A stretch of 6,562 bases of DNA, taken from the NCBI GenBank assembly GCA_003537575.1, contig DPRS01000057.1, forward strand, positions 1 to 6,562, given 5' to 3'. This DNA comes from Oxalobacteraceae bacterium. Its GTDB lineage: Bacteria; Pseudomonadota; Gammaproteobacteria; Burkholderiales; Burkholderiaceae_D. This document shows, in pieces, positions 1 through 5,362 of the stretch. The position numbers and the translations under genes were made by a program. The stretch's first letter is position 1, and the number at the start of each line of letters is the position of its first letter. The notes beneath the pieces were generated by a model. It had not been told where the DNA came from. It did no database searches and worked only from the letters and a program-made list of their open reading frames with translations.

Positions 1-617
1 AGGCGGGCATGCTGGCCGCTGAAGCGGCCTTTGAAGCGCTGGCGGCGGGACGCCAGCAGGATGAACTGGCGGCCTACCCACAAGCCTTCGAGCGTTCCTG
101 GCTGCATGAGGAATTGCATAAGGCGCGCAATTTCAAGCCTGCCATGGGCAAGGGGCTCTATATGGGCACGCTGCTGGTGGGCATCGACCAGGTGCTGTTC
201 AACGGCAAGGCGCCGTGGACGCTGCACCACCAACACGCCGACCATGAATGCCTGAAACCGGCCGCCAATTTCCAGCCGATCGCCTACCCGAAGCCGGATG
301 GCAAGCTGACCTTCGACCGGCTGTCGTCGGTGTTCATTTCCAACACCAACCATGCCGAAGACCAGCCGGCGCACCTGACGCTGAAGGATGCCGGCGTGCC
401 GGTGAAGGTGAATCTGGCGACCTATGCTGGACCGGAACAGCGCTATTGCCCGGCCGGCGTGTATGAATTCATGAAGACGGAAAGCGGGGAAGACCGCCTG
501 CAGATCAATGCGCAGAACTGTGTGCACTGCAAGACCTGCGATATCAAGGATCCGACCCAGAACATCGTCTGGGTCACGCCCGAAGGAGGCGGCGGTCCGA
601 ACTATCCCAATATGTAA
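1..617 (+). CDS. Electron-transfer flavoprotein:ubiquinone oxidoreductase (ETF-QO), C-terminal part, 5' end outside window
   Basis: ETF-QO takes electrons from reduced electron-transfer flavoprotein and passes them through FAD and a [4Fe-4S] cluster to ubiquinone at the inner face of the cytoplasmic membrane, linking acyl-CoA and amino-acid dehydrogenases to respiration. Only about 204 C-terminal residues of a family of roughly 550 are present. The frame is open to the left edge (first full codon at base 3), so the ATG at base 9 is internal; it matches the family's 'SGMLAAE'-like segment at the end of the FAD domain. Numbered from that Met, the cluster cysteines are C147 (in RYCPAGVYEF), C171, C174 and C177 (in NCVHCKTCDIKDP). 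The segments YPKPDG, TNHAEDQPAHLTL and PEGGGGPNYPNM at the end closely resemble human ETFDH, quoted from memory. It ends with TAA and faces the YitT gene tail to tail. Identification is firm; the FAD-binding N-terminus cannot be judged. Confidence 0.96.
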   Translation, partial: AGMLAAEAAFEALAAGRQQDELAAYPQAFERSWLHEELHKARNFKPAMGKGLYMGTLLVGIDQVLFNGKAPWTLHHQHADHECLKPAANFQPIAYPKPDGKLTFDRLSSVFISNTNHAEDQPAHLTLKDAGVPVKVNLATYAGPEQRYCPAGVYEFMKTESGEDRLQINAQNCVHCKTCDIKDPTQNIVWVTPEGGGGPNYPNM

Positions 618-647
618 ATTGGGTGTCCCATCCTTGTTCTTCCGGAT

Positions 648-682
648 CGTATGCCCGGGGCGCATAGCCGCCTCGGCATACG
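648..682 (+). terminator. Strong hairpin between convergent genes, probable transcription terminator of the ETF-QO gene
   Basis: An 8-bp perfect stem (CGTATGCC at 648-655 with GGCATACG at 675-682) continues, after a one-base bulge at 656, into a 6-bp inner stem (657-662 with 669-674) and a 6-base loop. The inner stem has one G-U pair (658:673) in the + strand RNA. In the - strand RNA that position would be a C-A mismatch, so the hairpin is stronger for transcripts coming from ETF-QO. The sequence after it (GGATCTTGTTGC) is only loosely U-rich, so this is not a textbook intrinsic terminator. It may work with Rho or as an mRNA 3'-end stabiliser. It lies 31 bases after the ETF-QO stop and 22 bases before the YitT stop. 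Confidence 0.5.
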
Positions 683-703
683 GGATCTTGTTGCAAGCAG
701 CGC

Positions 704-1327
704 CTAAATCGCCATATACCTGCCGGGCCGGTGATTGACCGCCAGCGTCAGATTGAGGACAACGGCCCCTATCAGGGATATTCCCACCGAAACGGCGGAA
801 ATCATCGGCACCGATGCCAGCAGGATGACAACATCGAATGCCAGTTGCACTACCCCAGCGCGCCAGCCGTAGCGCTCTTGCAGGTAAAGCACCAGCACGT
901 TGAGACCGCCAAGGCTGGCACGATGACGGAACAGGATCAGCAGACCGACGCCCATGAGCAAGCCGCCCGTGACGGCTGCATAGACCGGGTTCACCCGTTC
1001 GATCTCCAGAACGCGAGGGATAATCTCGGTCAATACGGACAACAAAGCCACTGCGGTAAAAGTCTTCAGGACGAATGTCCGCCCGAGCTTCTTTAACGCC
1101 AGCCAGTAGAACGGCAAATTGACCAGGAAAAACAGGATCCCGAAGCCGATGCCGGTGGCATAGTGCATGAGGAACGCCAGGCCCACCACGCCGCCTGTAA
1201 TCAGACCTGCCTTGCCAACCAGGGCCACACCTAGCGAAACCAGCAGTGTACCGGACAGCAGCGCCTGTATGTCTTCAAGCAAAGTATGCCGGGGTGTAGT
1301 CGCAGACATCGAAGTCTTAACCTTCAT
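704..1327 (-). CDS. YitT family (DUF161) integral membrane protein, short form without the DUF2179 domain
   Basis: This 207-residue protein is almost entirely hydrophobic. The family signatures are GLITGGVVGL (about residues 41-50) and FLVNLPFYWLALKKLGRTF (about 67-85), then a run of further helices; roughly five membrane segments are expected (about 22-40, 45-58, 60-78, 86-104, 116-133 and a last pair from 155 to 197, so five or six by eye). Bacillus YitT-type proteins are about 280 residues and carry a soluble C-terminal DUF2179 domain. Here the chain ends soon after the last helix (NHRPGRYMAI), so it is the short, membrane-only form. The molecular function of the family is not established and I infer none. 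The start lies 8 bases after the Nudix stop, so the two genes are probably co-transcribed. Neither the ATG at 1327 nor the in-frame ATG at 1309 (Met7) has a strong Shine-Dalgarno sequence; AAGG sits about 11 bases before 1309, so that start is possible. Confidence 0.88.
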   Translation of the reverse strand: MKVKTSMSATTPRHTLLEDIQALLSGTLLVSLGVALVGKAGLITGGVVGLAFLMHYATGIGFGILFFLVNLPFYWLALKKLGRTFVLKTFTAVALLSVLTEIIPRVLEIERVNPVYAAVTGGLLMGVGLLILFRHRASLGGLNVLVLYLQERYGWRAGVVQLAFDVVILLASVPMISAVSVGISLIGAVVLNLTLAVNHRPGRYMAI

Positions 1328-1335
1328 CCAAGAGC

Positions 1336-1890
1336 TTACTTAGGCCAGGCGCCACTGACGATCTTTTCAAGCCAGAATGCGCCGATCATGGTTTTCACGT
1401 CGGTGATCTTGCCCTCCCTTACCCAAGCCAGCACATCGGCGAGCGGCGCCCGAAAGGTATCGAGAAATTCTCCCTCGTCGAGCTTGCGCGCGCCGGCTGT
1501 CAAACCGCGCGCCAGGTAAATTTCGAGAAATTCGTCGGAATAGGCAATGGCGTTATGGATAGTGCAGACAGCTTGCCAGTCGCTTGCCGTGTAACCGGTT
1601 TCCTCCTGCAATTCGCGCCTGGCGCAAGCAAGATGATCTTCGCCAGGGTCGATTTTACCAGCCGGGAATTCAAGAAAAACCCGGTCGAGCGGATAGCGGA
1701 ACTGTCGCTCCAGCAGTACCGTGCCGTCATCGAAGAGAGGCAGGATCACCACCGCGCCGGGATGCCGGAAATATTCGCGGGTAGCGTTCTTGCCATCAGG
1801 GAGGCGAACGGTATCGCGCTGCACTTTGAGAAAATGGCCGTCATAGGCCAGCTGGCCATCGACCCGCGTTTCCTTCAAATGCTGATCCAT
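1336..1890 (-). CDS. Nudix hydrolase, ADP-ribose pyrophosphatase (NudF)-like
   Basis: The protein (184 residues from the chosen start) is a cytoplasmic Nudix pyrophosphohydrolase. The Nudix box fits G-x5-E-x7-R-E-L-x-E-E-x-G exactly: G78, E84, then R92-E93-L94-Q95-E96-E97-T98-G99, whose glutamates bind the catalytic Mg2+. The N-terminal region (residues 6-45: KETRV, YDGHFLKV, DTVRLPDGK, TREYFRHPGAV) is typical of ADP-sugar pyrophosphatases that split ADP-ribose to AMP and ribose 5-phosphate. The proline often found about 15 residues after the box in ADP-ribose pyrophosphatases is not there (IHNAIAYSDE instead), so the substrate is open. The ATG at 1890 is preferred because GGAGAG stands just before it. 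A longer in-frame ATG at 1938 has no ribosome site and its extra 16 codons consist of a terminator hairpin and U-tract. The YitT gene follows after 8 bases. Confidence 0.93.
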   Translation of the reverse strand: MDQHLKETRVDGQLAYDGHFLKVQRDTVRLPDGKNATREYFRHPGAVVILPLFDDGTVLLERQFRYPLDRVFLEFPAGKIDPGEDHLACARRELQEETGYTASDWQAVCTIHNAIAYSDEFLEIYLARGLTAGARKLDEGEFLDTFRAPLADVLAWVREGKITDVKTMIGAFWLEKIVSGAWPK

Positions 1891-1893
1891 GCT

Positions 1894-1899
1894 CTCTCC
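1894..1899 (-). promoter_or_regulatory. Shine-Dalgarno sequence of the Nudix gene
   Basis: On the - strand GGAGAG is followed by AGC and the ATG at 1890, giving GGAG a spacing of 5 bases. It is the clearest ribosome binding site in the window and decides the start of the Nudix gene. It begins only three bases after the U-tract of the upstream terminator (bases CAC between). Confidence 0.85.
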
Positions 1900-1902
1900 G
1901 TG

Positions 1903-1931
1903 AAAAAAGCGGACAGCCAGAGCATGTCCGC
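1903..1931 (-). terminator. Intrinsic (Rho-independent) terminator at the end of the nuo operon, just upstream of the Nudix gene
   Basis: Read on the - strand, GCGGACA (1931-1925), a 9-base loop (1924-1916) and TGTCCGC (1915-1909) form a perfect 7-bp GC-rich stem, followed immediately by six T residues (1908-1903). This is the classical intrinsic terminator layout. It lies about 48 bases after the DUF2818 stop, where the nuoL-nuoM-nuoN-DUF2818 transcript would be expected to end. A pyrimidine-rich stretch (about 1948-1967 on this strand, TTTCTTTTTTCTTTT) precedes it. The terminator ends 12 bases before the Nudix start codon, so it could also control that gene by read-through. No convincing -35/-10 pair for a separate Nudix promoter was seen between 1891 and 1980. 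Confidence 0.88.
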
Positions 1932-1979
1932 CATGCATGCGCGAGGTTTTAGAAAAGAAAAAAGAAACCTGCCGGCACT

Positions 1980-2288
1980 TCAGCCGTGACGCTTACGCAG
2001 GTAGCGAAACACGAAACCGGGAAAAGCCAGAACCAGGAACAGGCAGCCGGTTACCGCATAAAATTCCCAGCCTTGCCTGAACACGCTGCCGATGCGGGCT
2101 TCCAGCATAGTGGCCACCGCGCCCACGGCGAAATACAGAACCACCAGTTCGACCAGGCGCAGCCAGAACGGCTTTTGCGGGCGGGACGGCAGGCGCACCA
2201 GCGCAAACAGCCGTTCATTGAGGAATGGCAGGTTGGCGGCCAGAACCGCCAACCCGATCAGGAACCAACTGGAAAACGCCGCGCTCAC
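1980..2288 (-). CDS. DUF2818 family small membrane protein, last gene of the nuo operon
   Basis: The 102-residue product has three likely membrane helices (about residues 7-25, 43-62 and 74-96) and a basic C-terminus (RYLRKRHG). The segment AANLPFLNERLF (residues 17-28) and the size match the DUF2818 family, which I know from betaproteobacteria as a small protein encoded directly after nuoN. Its function is not established. It starts 20 bases after the nuoN stop and is followed by the operon's intrinsic terminator, so it is almost certainly co-transcribed with complex I genes; a role as accessory subunit or assembly factor is inference from position. The start is taken as GTG at 2288: it gives the usual length and a start just before the first helix. 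No good Shine-Dalgarno sequence precedes it, so translation may be coupled to nuoN. The frame stays open upstream to 2684, but that part is a shadow of nuoN. Confidence 0.85.
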   Translation of the reverse strand: MSAAFSSWFLIGLAVLAANLPFLNERLFALVRLPSRPQKPFWLRLVELVVLYFAVGAVATMLEARIGSVFRQGWEFYAVTGCLFLVLAFPGFVFRYLRKRHG

Positions 2289-2308
2289 GTTTGCTGCGTT
2301 TGCCGTCG

Positions 2309-3817
2309 TCAGGCAGCAATGCTGGCGAGGTTTTTCAGGGCATGGCCGATCGACTGGCCGATTGCGCTTTCGCATGCGGCCATCAAGCCGCCCGGCAGGA
2401 TGCCGAGCGCCAGCATGGCGGCGCCGTTCAGGCTCAGGGTCACGCGCAGGTCGCCGCTGGCGACGATCGGCGATTGATCGACCGGTGCATCGAAATACAT
2501 CAGCTTGACCACGCGCAGGTAGTAGAAACCGCCGATCAGCGAGAACATCACGGCAAGGACCGCCAGCCAGACCTGGCCGGCCGCCAGCACGGCCTGCAGC
2601 ACCGTCAGCTTGGCGTAGAAGCCGACCATCGGCGGCACGCCGGCCAGCGAGAACATCAGCATCAGCATGACAAACGCGAACCACGGGCTGCGCTGGTTGA
2701 GGCCCTTCAGGTCTTCCAGCTTGTCGGCCTCGAAGCCGGAACGCGACAGCAGGATGATGACGCCGAAGGTGCCCAGCGTGGTCAGCACGTAAGTAATGGC
2801 GTAGAACATCGCCGAACTGTAGGCGCCGACAGCGCCCGCGCTATTCTGCCCCGCCACGCCTGACAACAGGCCGAGCAGCACGAAGCCCATGTGCGAAATG
2901 GTCGAATAAGCCAGCATGCGCTTGAGGTTGCTCTGCGCGATGGCGGTAATGTTACCGATCGCCAGCGACAGCACGGCCAGCACCAGCAGCATCTGCTGCC
3001 AGTCGATCGCCAGCGGCAGCAAGCCTTCCACCAGCAGGCGCACGCAAATCGCAAAGGTTGCCAGCTTCGGAGCAGCGCCCAGCAGCATCGTGACAGGAGT
3101 CGGCGCGCCCTGATAAACGTCCGGCACCCACATGTGGAACGGCACGGCGCCCAGCTTGAAGGCCAGGCCAGCCACCACGAACACGATGCCGAACACCAGC
3201 ACCATCGGCTTGATCGTGCCTGACACCGCAGCCTTGGCGACGGCATTGACGTCCAGCGAGCCGGTGGCGCCGTACAGCATTGACATGCCGTACAGCAGGA
3301 AACCGGAAGCCAGCGCGCCCAGCACGAAATATTTCATTGCCGCTTCGGTCGAGACCGAATCGTTGCGGCGCAGCGCCACCAGCGCATACAGGGACAGCGA
3401 CATCAGTTCCAGGCCGAGATAGATCGACAGGAAGCTGGTGGCGGAAATCATGACCATCTGGCCGAGCAGCGAGAACAGCGCCAGTGCGTAGAATTCGCCG
3501 CCCAGGGAGCCGCCGTTGGCCATGCCGCGCGAGACGATGTAGTTACGCGAATACACCAGGTTGATGCCGACCGCCAGGTAGGTGAACAGCTTCAGCAGAT
3601 GCGACATCGGATCCGACACGAACATGTTGTTGAACGTGTAGACCACGGCGCCGGCCTCGAAGGAATACAGGCTCAATGCCGCGCACCCTGCCAGCGCCAG
3701 CAGCGACAGCATGTAGGTGATGTTGCGCTTGGCGTCCGGCAGGAACATGTCGATCAGCAGGATCGCGGACGTGGCGATCAACAGGAAAATTTCGGGATAG
3801 GCCGGGATCAGATTCAT
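2309..3817 (-). CDS. nuoN: NADH-quinone oxidoreductase (complex I) subunit N
   Basis: NuoN is one of three antiporter-like membrane subunits that pump protons in NDH-1. The protein, 502 residues from the chosen ATG, is built of many hydrophobic helices (14 in the family). Numbered from this start, the key charged residues are E137 (in GLELMSLSLY), K221 (LAFKLGAVPFHMW), K251 (AAPKLATF) and K403 (GFYAKLTVL). They correspond by motif to E. coli NuoN E133, K217, K247 and K395. The shared motif LKRMLAYSTISHMGF lies near residues 298-312. The frame is open to a GTG at 3826 with no ribosome site. The ATG at 3817 is preferred because a weak AAGTG stands six bases before it, but 3826 cannot be excluded. 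It follows nuoM after 32 bases and precedes the DUF2818 gene by 20. Length and motifs are complete; no damage is seen. Confidence 0.97.
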   Translation of the reverse strand: MNLIPAYPEIFLLIATSAILLIDMFLPDAKRNITYMLSLLALAGCAALSLYSFEAGAVVYTFNNMFVSDPMSHLLKLFTYLAVGINLVYSRNYIVSRGMANGGSLGGEFYALALFSLLGQMVMISATSFLSIYLGLELMSLSLYALVALRRNDSVSTEAAMKYFVLGALASGFLLYGMSMLYGATGSLDVNAVAKAAVSGTIKPMVLVFGIVFVVAGLAFKLGAVPFHMWVPDVYQGAPTPVTMLLGAAPKLATFAICVRLLVEGLLPLAIDWQQMLLVLAVLSLAIGNITAIAQSNLKRMLAYSTISHMGFVLLGLLSGVAGQNSAGAVGAYSSAMFYAITYVLTTLGTFGVIILLSRSGFEADKLEDLKGLNQRSPWFAFVMLMLMFSLAGVPPMVGFYAKLTVLQAVLAAGQVWLAVLAVMFSLIGGFYYLRVVKLMYFDAPVDQSPIVASGDLRVTLSLNGAAMLALGILPGGLMAACESAIGQSIGHALKNLASIAA

Positions 3818-3849
3818 GTTATTCACTTATTGGGCGACAGCATCGCTAT

Positions 3850-5334
3850 TTAATTCAATTTCGAGATGGCGACATGCTTGAGCAGGTCGGATACCGAAGT
3901 CTGCATCGCATCGGTAAACGGCGCCGGATACAGCCCCATCACCAGCACGGCGATCGCCAAGACCCCGAGAATCAGGAATTCGCGCTTGTTCAGGTCGGTC
4001 AGTTCCGCCACATGCTTGTTGGCGACGGCGCCGAAGATCACGCGCTTGGCCAGCCACAGCGAATAGGCGGCGCCCCAGATCAAGGCAGTCGCGGTCAGCA
4101 CGCCGATCCAGAAGTTGAACTCGACCGCGCCCAGGATCACCATGAACTCGCCGACGAAGCCGGAAGTCGCCGGCAAGCCGCAGTTGGCCATCGAGAACAG
4201 CACGAAGAAGGCGGCGAATCGCGGCATGGTGTTGATCACGCCGCCGTAGTCGGCGATCTGGCGCGAGTGCATGCGGTCGTACATTACGCCGATGCACAGG
4301 AACATGGCGGCTGAAACGAAGCCGTGCGAGATCATCTGCACCAGGCCGCCCTGCACGCCCATGTCATTGAACAGGAAGAAGCCGAGGGTGGCGAAGCCCA
4401 TGTGGGCGATCGACGAATACGCCACCAGCTTCTTCATGTCGGCCTGCACCAGCGCGACCAGGCCGATGTAGATCACGGCGATCAGCGACAGCGTGATGAC
4501 CAGCCAGTCCAGCTGGTGGCTGGCATCCGGGGCGATCGGCAGCGAGAAACGCAGGAAGCCGTAGCCGCCCAGTTTCAGCATGATCGCCGCCAGCACCACT
4601 GAACCGCCAGTCGGCGCCTCGACGTGGGCGTCGGGCAGCCAGGTGTGCACCGGCCACATCGGCACCTTGACGGCGAAACCGAGCAGGAAGGCCAGGAAGA
4701 TCGGGATCTGCACTCCCAGCGCCAGCGGCTGCTTGTGCCAGTCCAGGATCGAGAAGCTGCCCGACTCGAAGTACAGGTACAGCAGCGCGACCAGCATCAG
4801 CAGCGAGCCGAAGAAGGTGTACAGGAAGAACTTGATCGCCGCATACACGCGATTCGGGCCGCCCCACACGCCGATGATGATGAACATCGGGATCAGGGTC
4901 GCCTCGAAGAAGGCGTAGAACAGGATGCCGTCGAGCGCGCAGAACACGCCGATCATCAGACCCGAGAGGATCAGGAAGGCGCCCATGTACTGCGACACGC
5001 GGCTTTCGATCACTTCCCAACCGGCCAGCACCACCAGCACGGTGATGAAAGCGGTCAGCGGCACAAACCACAGCGAGATGCCGTCGATGCCGAGCGAATA
5101 GAAGATATTGAAGCGATCGATCCAGGCGAACTTCTCGACGAACTGCATGTCGTGCGCGGCATTGTCGAACTGTGCCACGATCGGCAGCGTCACCAGCAAG
5201 CTGACGATGGAACCGACCAGCGCGAGCCCGCGCGACAGCGTCGGATTGTTGTCACGGCCGAATGCCAGGATGAATGCGCCGAATGCGATCGGGCACCAGA
5301 TCGCCAGGCTCAGGAGGGGGATAGTTGACTGCAT
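3850..5334 (-). CDS. nuoM: NADH-quinone oxidoreductase (complex I) subunit M
   Basis: NuoM is the middle antiporter-like, proton-pumping subunit of the complex I membrane arm. From the chosen ATG it has 494 residues. The essential residues are visible: E144 (FYAFFEATLIPM), K223 (AVKVPMWPVHTWLPDAH), K254 (IMLKLGGYGFLR), H337 (MISHGFVSAAMF) and E396 (TSGFVGEFM). They match by motif E. coli E144, K234, K265, H348 and E407. The family motif ADMKKLVAYSSIAHMGF spans about residues 298-314. Three starts are possible: GTG 5343, ATG 5337 and ATG 5334. The last is preferred because a weak AAGTG lies six bases before it, the same layout as in nuoN, and because it puts the first glutamate at the E. coli number; this is weak evidence. 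It lies 28 bases after nuoL and 32 before nuoN in the same operon. No frameshift or missing motif is seen. Confidence 0.97.
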   Translation of the reverse strand: MQSTIPLLSLAIWCPIAFGAFILAFGRDNNPTLSRGLALVGSIVSLLVTLPIVAQFDNAAHDMQFVEKFAWIDRFNIFYSLGIDGISLWFVPLTAFITVLVVLAGWEVIESRVSQYMGAFLILSGLMIGVFCALDGILFYAFFEATLIPMFIIIGVWGGPNRVYAAIKFFLYTFFGSLLMLVALLYLYFESGSFSILDWHKQPLALGVQIPIFLAFLLGFAVKVPMWPVHTWLPDAHVEAPTGGSVVLAAIMLKLGGYGFLRFSLPIAPDASHQLDWLVITLSLIAVIYIGLVALVQADMKKLVAYSSIAHMGFATLGFFLFNDMGVQGGLVQMISHGFVSAAMFLCIGVMYDRMHSRQIADYGGVINTMPRFAAFFVLFSMANCGLPATSGFVGEFMVILGAVEFNFWIGVLTATALIWGAAYSLWLAKRVIFGAVANKHVAELTDLNKREFLILGVLAIAVLVMGLYPAPFTDAMQTSVSDLLKHVAISKLN

Positions 5335-5362
5335 CATAAGCACTTTTTATTTTGCTGGATCT

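Noticed and set aside
9..11. ATG at base 9 as the start of a 202-residue iron-sulfur protein
   Set aside because: The frame is open to the left edge and the sequence matches the end of the FAD domain of full-length ETF-QO.
620..641. Small TGGG-TGT-CCCA hairpin followed by a T-rich stretch right after the ETF-QO stop
   Set aside because: A 4-bp stem with a 3-base loop is too weak and too common to call a terminator; the 648-682 hairpin is far stronger.
1891..1938. Longer Nudix reading frame starting with the ATG at 1938 (16 extra residues)
   Set aside because: No ribosome site precedes it, the extra codons are a terminator hairpin and U-tract, and GGAGAG stands correctly before the ATG at 1890.
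1939..1979. Possible promoter for the Nudix gene around the TAAAAC in the pyrimidine-rich stretch
   Set aside because: TAAAAC matches the -10 consensus at only four of six positions and no -35-like hexamer lies at 16-18 bases spacing.
2289..2684. N-terminal extension of the DUF2818 frame up to 2684
   Set aside because: This part overlaps nuoN in another frame and gives an Arg/Gly/Ala-rich sequence without family resemblance; homologous sequence begins only near the GTG at 2288.
2225..2863. 212-codon open frame on the + strand opposite nuoN and DUF2818, with a second at 1986-2477
   Set aside because: Both are antisense shadows with the same low-complexity Gln/His/Arg bias; the opposite strand holds well-supported genes.
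4364..5071. 235-codon open frame on the - strand inside nuoM
   Set aside because: It is out of frame with a clear, complete nuoM and its Arg/Gly/Ala-rich product is typical of a GC-rich shadow frame.
4624..5328. 234-codon open frame on the + strand opposite nuoM
   Set aside because: Its Gln/His/Asp/Arg-rich translation is the normal antisense reflection of hydrophobic codons, and it has no ribosome site or recognisable domain.
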